Source: Macrocystis pyrifera
Lineage: Eukaryota > Sar > Phaeophyceae > Laminariales > Laminariaceae
Assembly: GCA_031763025.1 (NCBI GenBank)
Contig: JASSKH010000003.1
Coordinates: forward strand, 13,760,992-13,824,991
Length of the DNA stretch: 64,000 nt
Direction: 5' to 3'
Positions 10,554 to 23,000 of the stretch are shown here, piece after piece. Position 1 is the stretch's first letter. Every line of letters starts with the position of its first letter. Position numbers and translations under genes: made by a program. The notes under the pieces were generated by a model. The model worked only from the letters and a program-made list of their open reading frames with translations, was not told the DNA's origin and searched no databases.

Positions 10554-13500
10554 CCGCGTTAAACATGCCGGGCAAGGGAACCCGATCGCTCTTTCAAATA
10601 ATGTAAACACGAGCGCGAGTGATTAATAAAATCAAGTTCCTCCTCCTGCACGCGCGATGTGCTCGCATGCCACATCATGCTCGAGATACACGCCAGGCGT
10701 TGTATACGGCACGGTAGTACAGCAGTGTATATTTCGCATCACACCAGGTATATATACGATATAGAGAGAGATACTTCGGTGGTTCAGCCGGGAGCCACCG
10801 CGCGTTTTTGTGTGGCGTTTTCTTCTTCGTGCTGAAGTCGATGCCCGCGCGTCTCAAATGGGTGCCTCTTTCCGATGTTTATATACCTCACGGGCGCTTT
10901 TTTTTTTCTGATGCTACCTCGTGGCAGACCGGCCAACCAATCGACCGATCCATCGACCCGACCGACGGACCATCTGACTGACCGATCGTGCCTCGTCCTT
11001 TTTTTTTTTGTTCCTTCTCGTGTCTTGCCTGTTGTATGTTGTTTTTTGTATCGTGTTGTATTATTGTATTGTATTGTATTGTTTTGTTTTGTTTGGTTTG
11101 TGTTTTGTTTTGTTTTGTTTTTGTTCTGTTTTGTTTTGTTTCTTATTTCTTGTTTCTTGTTTCTTCGATTGTTGTTTCTTGCTTCCTGATTATTTGTTCT
11201 TGCTTCGTGTTTTGCTCTCTGCCGTTTGCTTATTGTTTGTTTCATACCTGTTTACTTCGATGTTCTTGTTTCCTGTGTTTCATGTGTTTGTACTTGTTTC
11301 ACTTTTTTGTTTCTTGTGTGTTCCTCGTCTCCTGTGTTTCTTGCGTCTTTTCATTTTCCGTTTTTTTTTGTTCGCCCCCTTCTCACGCCAGGCCGATGTT
11401 GGCGCCCAGGCTCCGATGTGGACCCCTCCTTTTCCACCGGAAAGGTTCGAAGATTACGACGACGAAACCGGGATGGAGAGTCAGGTAAAAAACGGGAGAT
11501 TCAATCTACAGCAGTACAAGTAGGCGTCTTTCGGTTTAGGTTTTCAACTCATCAGCGGCAATGGGTCTTACTTTATGTTCAACACAGGTGCGAGTGTTGC
11601 TGCTGTAGCTTTTTTTGGCCAACGACGACGTGGACGCACCCGGCGCTGCTGTGAGGGAATTTTTAGTTTTATTGAGTACACAACAGTTTTAATAGTATAC
11701 CGAGGGAACACTGTGTTCAAAAACAACCCCCATACGACTACGGCCGTACAGAATAGTGAGTATACCCCCCTCCCCCCCCCCACCCAGACCAAAAGTTGGG
11801 CTGGGCTTGCTGTTGTTGCAGATGACGGTTGGGATGATGAAAGGCGGGCAAGGCAAAGCCCGCCCTTGGATTCTTTCACCTTGACCTGTAACGTCTTGTC
11901 CCGTTTAAGCTTGGTATATTTCAGCCTTTCGCCTACAGCAGTTGTATTGGGGGGTGTACGAGGTATATATGCTTATCGGCCTGTTCTACGTACCTTGACC
12001 TATTTCAACTTGGCCTAATTCTAGGTGTCTTGAGGTACGTTTAATGCTCTGTGTGCCTTGGCCTGTCTTGCCGTCGCCTGCCCACCTTTTGGTCTGTTTT
12101 GTCTTTTCCACCTTTTCTGCCTTGACCGATAGTGCGTTGTGGCATAATTAACTACTGTACCTTGGCCGTTGTTGTATGTCTGGTGCATGATACTGTAGAA
12201 ACCTAATCTACGTTGGCTTTTGATCTTGACCTTGCTATGTTGGCCTATTTTCCCATGTCCCATGTTAGGGTCGATCTTAACTCGGACTGTTTTTCAGTTT
12301 TTTTTCAATATTTTCGTTATTTTTCGTTTTTTTTTCCTATATATAGGAAAATACCTAAATTTCGGGAAATTACCGAAAAAAGCTGAAAAACACTCCTCGT
12401 TAAGATCGACCCCAAGAAACGTAGCGTAAGTTTGTCTACTCCCGTTTTTTTTACCTACTCGTCTGCCTGTTAGCCTTTTTTTACCCTGGCCCATGTTAGC
12501 TTCGCCTATTTTACTACTTGCTTGGCCGGCCTTGAAGTGCACGCGAAACCTCAGCGCTGCCTTGCAGCGACGACGCCTGACGCAGCATTCTTTCGTCGCG
12601 TTAAGCGTCATGCCGTTAGTATAGCAGCGTAGTGCCCGACTGCACGAATAGATGGCATGCGAGCTGTAATTGGTTGGTGGGTTGCTTGGTTAGTTGATTA
12701 GTTTTGTTCTTTGGCTGGTTGGTTGGCTGATTGGTTGGTTGGTTGGACGGACAAGCTTCTTGTTCTGATCTTTATCCCGATCCTACGTGTCCACTCTTCT
12801 CCTTCTCTCTTCTCCTTCTCCTCATTGTTGTTGTTTACAGGATTTTGAGGTGGAAGTTCCCCCTCCCGGCGAAGGGGCAGGAGAAGGAGGAGCAGGTGCT
12901 CAGTCGCTCGTTTCGCCATCCGCGGCGCTGGCGAAGCGTAGCTCGGAGGCGAAAAAGACCGCGTGGAAGGGCGGGCAAAAGCCGTCGGCGGACCTTCTGG
13001 AGGCTCTGCGCCTCCTGCTCGAGGCGCTCGTCGATGGACGCGATGCCGCGCACGGGGAAGAGGAGAAGGAGGGGGAGGCGGCGGCGGTGGCGGCGCCGGA
13101 CCTGGTAGCGACACCGGCAAACGGCGACCGTGGGAGCGGCGGTGGGAGCGGTGGTGGCAGTGGCGGTGGCAGCGGCTGCGCCGGGAGGGGACCGGGTGGA
13201 GGAGAGGAAGCCGGGGGGATAGGTAAACCGGGGGCTGTAGAGACCGACTCAACGGAGGTCGCGGCCCAGAAGCGCAACGGAGAAGGCTGTCACGATTGTG
13301 GGAAGGCGGGTGGGCTTTCAGGAGGCGCGGGTGGAGGCAAGGGCAAGGGCAAGGGCCAGGGCGAGGGCGAGGACGAAGGCAAGGACGCTTGCGTCCGTGG
13401 AAAAGAGGGTGAGGAGGACGACCTTGGGTCGGCAACCGCCGCCCTGGAGAGCTCGTGCCTCCGGAGCGTCTGCCGCCAGTACATGTTCGGGGTAGACTGG

Positions 13501-14452
13501 CGCTTCGTGTCATCGCACCGCCAGTTCTACGTCGCGCTTCTGCGGCTTCTGCAGTGCACCCTCCAGCCCGCCTCCCGCGCCACCGCCTCCGGCGCCTCGG
13601 CACCCGGAGGTGCACTCGGAGGCGCTGCCGGCTCGCAGCCGCTCGCGGTAAGCCTGTTGACCCCCTCCGACGACTGCCCCGGCATTGTGGACCTCACGGA
13701 GAGCCTTTGCATCGCTCTGGACGACCTCGTGGCGTGCCCGCCTCAGTCGCCCGAACCCCCGCCCCCGCCTCCGCCGAGCCTTCCCCAGCCAGGGTCTCCT
13801 GCTGCCCTGAGCCACCTCGCGCCGCCTTCGCCGGCGTCGCCGCTTCCAACGGTGGCGAAGCAAGCCGCCAGCCCGCTGCTTCAGCAGCAGCCGCCGATGC
13901 CGCAGTCGTGGTCGCATTTTTACGCGTCATTGCAGCTGGGCCAAGGGGCCTCTCCAGCAGCTGCAGCGGCGGCGGCGGCGACCGCGGCTGTAAATGCCGA
14001 TCCCTCCACCGCCAAGGTTTCGGGCGCCGCGGTGTCCCCCGCGACACCCCCGGTGACCGCGGCGGCGGCGTTATCGTCACCGTCGCCGCTACCGTCAACG
14101 TTACCATTGCCGCTACCGGCACCCGTCGGCGCGCCAGCCTCGGCGGCTGCTTCTGCCTCCGCCGCCGCGTCCGCGAGCGTTGGCCACCAGCAGGGGCAGG
14201 GGCTTACCCCTCTCGCACCGGTCCTCGAGGCTCCGGAGATGTCGGACGCCGAAGGGGGGTCTCCGCAATCAGGTAGCGGAAACTCGGCCGCAACAGCACC
14301 GGCAGAAGCTTCAGGAGCAGTAGAAACAGCAGCGGAAGAAGCAGCACCAGCACCAGCACCAGCAGTACCGGCAGCGCCAGCGTCAAAGTCTATCCCCCCC
14401 CCGTGGCCGCTGCCGCCTCCGGTGTTTTCGTGGTCACCGCCGTTTCCCCTGC

Positions 14453-14489
<37 letters not shown>

Positions 14490-17400
14490 TGCCGCCTCTA
14501 CCGCCTACCCTGGCGGGGCTCATTACAAAGGCCGTTCCTAGCCCGCCCCCAGCCGTTGGCGGCGGAGGCGGTGGTAGCGGGGCCGTTACCTCGTTGAGCG
14601 CAGGAGCGGCCGCCGCGATAGCAGGGGCAGCAAAGGCGGGGGTGGCGGGAGGGGCGGGAGGAGGAGCTGGAGCAGGAGGGGCAGTTGGGGGAATGAATGC
14701 GTTCGTGGGCGCGAAGCTTGACCGTCTGATCGAGCTGTCGCGGGCGATCAACTTCAAGAAAGAGCAGCTGGAGCATGAGCAGGGGGTCGCCCTGGCGACG
14801 CTCGCCCGGCGCGTGCTGGACCTCGCGGAGCGCGCTTCTTCCTCGGCTAGCGAGGAGGGGGGCGCGGAATCGGAGGCGATCGCAGCGGCGGCGGCGGCGG
14901 CGGCGGGGACGAAGGTGGAAGAGACAGAAGCGGCGAAAGCGGTGGTTGTGCATCCTGCGAAAACGTCGGAGCTGACGTCGACGGCGGCGGTGGCCACTGC
15001 GCGGGCTAAGGACGGGTCCGGTGCGACGGCGACCGTACTTCGGAACGGTTCGCGCGTCCGGCGCGCGGCGGCTGGACCGAAAGAAGGCGGCGGTAGGCTA
15101 GGAAGCAAGGGAGCCGAGACAGCCGCGGCGCGCGAAGCTGAGGCTGCCGCTCCGTCGCAGGAGGAGGCGTACGTTGCGGCCGTGAAGGGGCTGCTGTTCG
15201 ACACCATGCGCATGGAAACGTCGTCGGCGGGGGCGGGCGGAGGATCCCGTGAGTGTCTTTTTTTGTCAAATGTTTTTGGTTTTTAATAAATTTTAATATG
15301 GCATTTTAATCTGTTGTATCGTTTTTTATGCACACCAGGTACGTAGTTATTTAAATGTATTTTTCCGTAATTTTTTTTTTGCGTTTTTAGTTTCAGTTTT
15401 CAACTTTGCATTCTTCAGTTTTTTTTTGTTTTCTAGTTTTTCCAGGTCATGTGTGTTCGTTGAAAGGTTCAGGTTTACATTTTTTTGTTGCGAGAGAGAA
15501 ACGAGTTGCTAAATTTACATGGCCGACTGGAGTTCAGGGGCGTGCCTTATTCATTTTGCCTTGGGTGAAGAAGCCGGAGATCCGCGCCGTCCGTCCCGAA
15601 AATCTCCGATTTTCTCTCTTTTTCTGTTTTCTGCGCGTTCCACCAGGGTGCTTTTACTATTGTTGGACCACAGCAGTGATCCGAACCAAAATATGACTCT
15701 GAAAAATCGGGGGGTATGGTATGCCTGGTTTGGTTTTGGATCCAGCGTGCGCTCTGATTGGGCTCTGATTATTATGCCCTCTTGTAATAGAACGCTGCTG
15801 TACGTAGTTGACGACAGCTTTACGAATGTCTTGTGTACCCCGGCCCTCACGTGTCGATCTGCTTTTTCAGTGCGCGAAATGGTACTGGCCGAAATCAATT
15901 GGAAATTCGAGCCAGCTGTAAGTATTATCATCTCGTCGACCCTGTTGGCATCCAGGGGAGTCACTGGCCAGTAGTCAATCGCGAGGGAAATATTGGAAAA
16001 CGCGCGAACGGTTCACGCAACCTGCAAGGTTGAGTATCGACCGATCGGTTGAACTCACAGCAGACGTGCTTTCTTAGTTTTTTTATAAAAAAGTAAATGC
16101 ATCATGAATTGTGCACAACCGCCATACCATGGACGAAATATAGAACAGATTTATCTGGTGTTCCGCAGCTTGCACAGTTGAGTACCAGTACCAGGTATCA
16201 ACTATTCAATCAGTCGAACTCACAGCTGACGTATTTGATAATTTTATAGCATATTCTCCAGCACGAGTCCCCAGCTTGAGCTATTAACCTCTTTAGTACC
16301 GCAGTCCCGATTTGGGGACAAACCAGTCTAATTCCAAGTCATTTGTCCCCAAAACGGGACTGCGGCACTAAAAGTGTTAAAACCCCATCTTTGTTGCTGT
16401 TCACCTGGTGTTGTGGTGATTTGAGATTGTTTGTCGTTTATTGTTGTTATTCACTGTTGTTGCTTGATGTATTAATAGTAGTTGTAGTTGTTGCTTTTTT
16501 TTGTGTTTTTTGTTTTTTGTTTTTTGTTTTATTTTTATTTGTTGCTGTTATTGCTCTGTTGTTGCTTATTTTTGTTGCTGTTCTTGTTCTTGTTCTTGTT
16601 CTTGTTCTTGCTGTTGCTGTTGCTGTCATCCATTGTTGTTGTTTTTGCTGTTAAATGTTTGTTGCTTTATACGCAGGAGCTCCGAAACAGCGACATCACT
16701 TTTGGAGGGCGGCGGAAACGGAGGGGCCTGTGCCGCCCTCCCGACAAAGGCGCCTTGTACGCGAGCTGAGATCGCTGGCGCGCGAGCTTCCCCTGCACTG
16801 GGCGAGCACAGTGGCCGTCAGGATGGACGAGGACCGCCCGCATCTGCTCAAGGTGTGGGAAAAGAGGGGACGTGGGGAGGGTCGGGGGGGGTGGGAGGCG
16901 GAGTTTGGGGAGAGTAAAGGGGGGGTAGGACACGGGGAAAAGGGGAGACCGGGGAGGTGGAGGGAGGGTTGGGAGGGGGTAGAGGAGGGGAGGGGAAGGG
17001 GAAGGGAAAGGGAAAGGGAAAGGGGTTGGGATTGGGATTGGGATTGGGATTGGGATGAAGGGGAAAGCAGGAGAGGAGGAGGGGGTTGGGTTGGGAGGGG
17101 GTAGAGGCGGGGAGGGGAGGGGAGGGGAAGGGGAAGGGGAAGGGGAGGGGGAAGGGGAAGGGGAAGGGAAAGGGATAGGGGAAGGGATAGGGATAGGGAT
17201 GAAGGGGAGAGGAGGAGAGGGGAGGGAAGGTGGAGAGGGGGGTTAGTTGGGCCGTCCGTATCGGTGCAGAAGATAGAATCGTGGGGTGCGAACCGAGAAG
17301 GTCTCGCTTCGCGGAGCTTCTACTGCTGCTGCTGCTGCCACGGGCTGTGGTTGATTCTCCCTCTTGTTTTCGGATGCCCTGTCGAGCCGAGCAGATGGCT

Positions 17401-17852
17401 TGGGACTGTTGATCTTCCTTTTAGCATTGACGCGTTCCACGTGGTGGCAGACATTGTAGCAGATGCAGGCGACGAATCTCCCCACTGCTTTGTGTGGATT
17501 GGTACGATCGATGCACCGTCCGCACCCCATGAATCGCCCCCCCCCCCCCCCCCCCCCCCCCCCGCGCATCTCTTGCCCTCCCTCCCTCCCGCATCCCTTG
17601 CCCTTCCTCCCGCCCTCCCTCCCCTCCGAAAAGGCGATGATCGCGGCGCCGGAAGGGACTCCCTACGACAGCGGGCTGTTCGAGTTCGACATCTACTGCC
17701 CGCCGCAATACCCCTCGGTGCCCCCGAAAGTGAATCTCATGACTACCGGTCGGGGCAGGGTCAGGTTCAGCCCTAACCTCTATGCCTGCGGAAATGTGAG
17801 CTTTGGGTGGGTTTGAATGGGCGTGTGGGGGTAGGGAGGAGTGGGGGGGGTA

Positions 17853-17896
<44 letters not shown>

Positions 17897-19847
17897 GAGG
17901 GGTGGGGGGGGGGGAGGTTGAGGGACGGGGGAGCGGGGGAGCGGGAGGGGGGGTGTTGACGATGCTTGGCGGTTGTTCGTTGTGGTAGACAAGATTGATA
18001 GTCTGTTGACGTCTCGTACGGTGTAAGCTGCATCGGCCGCGAGCGCAAGGGCCTTATTTTGTTAACCCCGTCACAACCACCACTACCACCACCACCGTCC
18101 CTCTTATCTAGTTTTTTTTCTCTCTCGGCGCATGCAAGGAAACCAGTAGTAGACCCTACTTCTCCCCCCTCTCGTCCTCGTGAGCACGTGAAAAAAAAAA
18201 AAAAAAAAAACGAAGACCACCAAAAAATCCGTGGCATTATTACCTGTGTTTTTTTTTGTGCCTCGCGCTCGTGTGCGTCGCACGCCTGCCCGCCCGCCTG
18301 CCTGCCCGCCCGCCCGCCCGCGAACTCTCACAATGATTGTGTTTTCAGGAGGTTTGTCCTCCCGAACCCCCCGTTCACACATTTCGCACATCTCGATACC
18401 GCTGGCTCGGCCTGCATCGTGTGAAATGATGGATGGCGCCGGCGCGCGCACACACGATTTGCTGTTTGTCGGAAGGAATTTCCTGTTGCGCTTGTTGGGT
18501 CTCGTGGCTGCTACGGGCGCGTGCTTCGATGGGGGTTAAGAGTAGTGGTCTCTCTATAGTGCCGGATGCCCGCTATAGTGCCTGCGGGATCGCTTGGCAC
18601 AGCTGATGGGATTTACCCCATTGTGCTGTTACGGGGGTCCATAGTTGATAGGACCTATGGTATACATAAAAACCTATACATTTACCTGTTTTTACTGACA
18701 ATATTTGGTCCTATTTACTATGGTCCCCCCCCCGTGTACTAGTGTTTCGGAGTAGTGCCGGTTGCCGCCACCTAAAAGTGCCGGTTTTGTTGGCTGGCGC
18801 ATACTGCTGTACCGGCACTTCGTATAGATAAGAGTGAACACTACTGTGGCGCTTTTGGGCCCTTCTATAAATCACTGTGGGGCATACCACTCTTGTCCCG
18901 AAATAAAATAACCTTTTTTTTTAGCTATTACAGTAAAACCAGCGCTTATTTTATGGTACAGAGTGGTGATAGATTTGAGGACCGTGTGTTGTTCATGTTG
19001 ATGACTTTTACCGTTCCGTACGTTTCCTCTCGGAGCGGTATTTTTTTCATCGTACAACTATTATGGGGGGGCATATTCAGCAGTAATCAGGACCAACTAT
19101 GCTTCTATTACGGGGGACCATAGTAAATAGGACCTATGGTACGCACAAAAACCTATATATTTATATATTTTTTCTAACATTATTTGGTCCTATTTACTAC
19201 GATCCCCCGTAATAATACAAGTACTGGACTATACAGGTTTTAGTGCGTATGATGGGTCCTGATTACTATAGTGTCCCCCGCGGTAGGCCATGGGATTGTT
19301 CATGGGGTTTCCCCCGTTCATTATTTTTCTGGAGTCCAGGTTTTTGGAGAAAGTACGGAGCTCCTGAAGTGTGGAGCATAAGGCAAAAAAGTTGCTGAAC
19401 CCCTCTGCGTAAGTCAGTGACTGTCTACTTGAGCCACGCGATTCAAGTAGCCGTGACTTAAAAATAGCCCGCCGACAAGTATTTACGCCAGTAGTACGGT
19501 AAGTCCATTCTGGAGAACGGAATACATGCACTTTCGGGTTCTCGACGAATCTCCTCTTCCGCGTCAACGCGTTAAAGTTTCCTCTACCGCCGCCGCCGCC
19601 GCCACCGCCGCCGCCGCCCCTACCCGCCTTTCGCGACTCGCAACTTGGACTTGGTGTACCCCAAGGTTTGCTTGTCGCTGCTGGGAACGTGGAGCGGCTC
19701 GCCCGAGATGATGTGGTCGCCGGATGCGTCGCTGCTGCAAGTTTTGCTGTCCATCCAGGTGAGGGAGGGGAGGGAAGAGTCGAGCGAGGGAAGACGTGGG
19801 CTGGGTTGCGGGTGTACTCATGTCATGCATGGCCATAGTCGTATGGC

Positions 19848-19885
<38 letters not shown>

Positions 19886-19985
19886 NNNNNNNNNNNNNNN
19901 NNNNNNNNNNNNNNNNNNNNNNNNNNNNNNNNNNNNNNNNNNNNNNNNNNNNNNNNNNNNNNNNNNNNNNNNNNNNNNNNNNNNN

Positions 19986-20041
<56 letters not shown>

Positions 20042-23000
20042 TAATTTTGTTCTTGGGCACAGCATTATTTAATCATGGGTCCTATGTTTCGGTACGACGG
20101 TGTTTCGCTGTTTGTCGCCTTGTTTCTGTTGTGTAGTGTTTTCCCCGTGGGCTCCTGGTATATGTTTGACTCGTGATGGTGATGGTGATGATGATGTCCT
20201 CGAACTGGGTCAGTTTCTTCTATTCTAGCCCCCACGGGGTAGTCACGAAATCTTCGAGTCGTAAGACAGCACGGTACGGCACGTTCTGAGGACACATGGT
20301 ACACATGGTGCGCATGGTGTGCCACTACTTCTGCGCTGCACGTACGAGCGTGCTGATTCTCTCTCTATCTCTCGTCTTCTTTACAACGTCAAAGTGTGCA
20401 CACCTCGGACAGACAGATCATGACCTATCTATCTATGTACTGCAGATGATCTAGTTCCTCACCTGCCGTTGTGGAAGGTTGTGCAAGATCTGCCTTATAG
20501 GGCAGATCCAACCCAGAAAACGTGTGCCAGATCATGTAGATTATACTGATCCCACCCGGCAACAGTATCGGGAATATGTCTACCTTGGATTATCTAGATC
20601 ATTGAGTGGGAATCGATGATATGTCCTAAGTGTGAGTAGTATGCTGACGAGATGGAATTGCTCTTTTGCCCGCCTCAGGTCGAGCCAGCCCCAGTTCCGC
20701 AAGTACTTCACGCTGCTTCGGTTGGGCATCCCTAGGGAGGAGGTGAGTGTGACTTCGCGCGCCGTCTCCAGACTAGCCTAGCCTTGTAGAACTGCACTCA
20801 CGTTTCTGCGGACAAAATACTTGAGAATTAGTGCGGGACAAATGCTCGAATGGTGTGTGTGCGGTTTTAGTCGTAGAATGGGTAAGAGGCCAGAAGGCGG
20901 CGACCCTCCCTCGTGCTCGCGAACTCGCTGGGTGTGCGTGCGTGCACTCGTCGCGCATCTGCGCAAATCCCCCCCCCCCCTCGTCCGTTTGATTGGTCGG
21001 TGTAACACCCCCCCCCCCCCCCCGCCCCCGCTCCTCCGCCCCCCCCCCCACTCACACCTACACATCCACACCCCACCACCCACCAGCCTATGTCACTCCC
21101 CCCCCCCCCCCCCCCGCCCCGCCCCTGATACCATGGTAGTCATACGACTATGGCCATGCCTGATATCGAGTACACCCCCCCCCGCCCGACCCCCTCACTC
21201 ACTCCCACCCCGCCATCCGACCCCACTCCCCGCCCGTGCCCCTACCCACACCGTTAACCCCGCCCCCACCCCTACCCCTACCCGCGCCGACGCCCTCGCC
21301 TCCCCGACTCCCACCATGAAGGTGGAAGCCAACGCGTCGCGCAATGGAGTCCATCCGTCCATTCTAGACCGGGGAGACGAAGCGATTCCGCTCTCCACGG
21401 AGTGAGTTGCCGGGTCCAACTGGGATAATGATGATGGTTATGATGATGATGATGATGGTGGTGCTTGCCGCTTTCGAGACGCATAAACAGGGGCTGGGCG
21501 TTCTTTGTTTTCAAAACCGGTAGTTTTTATTTTTTGGCCTCGGCTCTCGGGCGATCGTCGACCGCACTCGTGTTTGTGTGTGTGTTTGCGGTTGCGGAGG
21601 GTCCCGCTGCGCTGTCTGCCGCGGGGAAAGGTTTTCCCCCCCTTCCTACATTCGGGGGCGTAAGACAGTTAAGTACACTTGGCAACGACTTCGGATATAT
21701 TTTCCAGCGGTGAGTTACAATTTTCCCTGAATTTGTAACTCGCTGTTAGCGTCGAGAGGCAAATCGTGGTCCACGGTTCGGAATGTTTTCAGAACAAAAC
21801 GAAAGCGGCGCAGCCGCGTTTCTGGCCCGTTTTGGGTCCTGGTTGGGGTCGGGGTCGGGGTCAGGGTCAGGGTCAGGGTCGGGGGTTGGGTTGGTTTTAC
21901 GCCCATGCTTTGATCCCGCCATCGCGGGTGCTCCCTAGTCCGTACAATGGTGAAAATTCAACTTCCTGACCCCTGGAAGATCTGCTCCAAGCCGTTTTTT
22001 TTTTGCGTAGGCTTGTGTAAGGCTTAAAAAAATAGATGTGCGTGTCACTTTCATGCGGACGGACTGCTTGGACTTACCTCTCGGTGGGGGGGGGGGGGGG
22101 GGGTACTCGATAGCATGCATGGCAGTAGTCGTGTGACCATAGACCCTCGCATGCCTACAGTTTTGGAACGGGACACGTCGCACTTGCACCGACCAGGCAG
22201 ACATTGGTTGCACCAAGCGCCAAAGCGCCGTGTGGTACTCGGCGAGTGGCATGAAGGGTGAGCTGCATCCTACTAAGAAGCGCTTGTCAAGCGGACTTGC
22301 ACATGGATGACAGCTACAAGGAGTTATTTATTTATTTTTCCGGTGTGGTCACTTCCTGAGACAGCAATGGGGGTACTAGGTTCTCCACCCCGCACAAATG
22401 ATCGCAACTCGATCGCCAGCTGTGACCGACCGCCAAAAAAAAAATCGGTACCCCTGGTTATCTAGCTCACGTAGCGAGCGACATGTTTTTACAGTGTCGT
22501 TGCCAACCGACGCCAACCCAACCTATCTATAGGGGTGGGTAAGTTTTGCGGTGCAGGGCGTCGCAAAAGGGTTTTACGTTTTATTGGTTTCGCCCGCACG
22601 ACACAAACTTGGAGCAGCGAGCGTTTTGGGCGCCGTATGGAAAGTATTGCATGGCGAACGACTAAGTACTGGTGCAATGGCTTGTTTCGCTGCTGCTGCT
22701 GCTGCTTCTGCTACTGCTGCCGCCCCCCCTTTTTGTCAACACGCCGCCTCGGGTTCTGTTGTGTCTACGGCGGTGCCATGGCAATGGTCGGTTCGCACAA
22801 GCGTCTCGTACACACACCTGTGACCCCTCCCCCCCCTCCCTTCTCCCCCCTCCTTGTACTTCCCTTTCCTCTTCATAGGTACTCGGTTTTTTTTTCCCTG
22901 CACTCCACTGCTCCGAATCAGCCCAGACCTCGACTCCACGCCGGTCGCTCAGCTGGACCCATCGAGCGGAACGGTCTATACCGCCGATCCTTCTAAGGCC

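Larger units (their letters stand above)
8874..11391 (+). other. E2 gene intron with tandem dispersed elements
   Basis: Holds a partial and two nearly complete copies of the poly-C ended element (9371-9452, 9489-10008, 10009-10550), then a T/G-rich stretch of repeated TTGTTTTG words at about 11040-11200 before the acceptor at 11389-11391. Nothing coding. Confidence 0.55.
17796..19665 (+). other. E2 gene intron
   Basis: Contains a G43 tract (17853-17895), CCTGCCCGCCCG repeats near 18290-18320, two TACGGGGG elements (18630-18737 and 19109-19211) and a fragment of a third near 19254-19285. Confidence 0.6.
19759..20678 (+). other. Interval holding the N gap; an E2 exon is missing
   Basis: Contains the poly-C linked motif in reverse (TGCATGGCCATAGTCGTATG), the gap at 19886-19985, and an AGATC-rich stretch at about 20420-20620. 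The exon before ends in phase 0 and the next one needs two upstream bases, so at least one exon of length 2 modulo 3 is absent here. Confidence 0.65.

Noticed and set aside
10784..11245. 153-codon minus-strand frame rich in Lys/Asn/Thr
   Set aside because: Produced by the TTGTTTTG repeat in an intron.
17025..17205. Telomere-like GGGATT/GGGATA repeats
   Set aside because: They are in the middle of a gene between two UBC exons and grade into GGGGAA, so a purine microsatellite is the better explanation.
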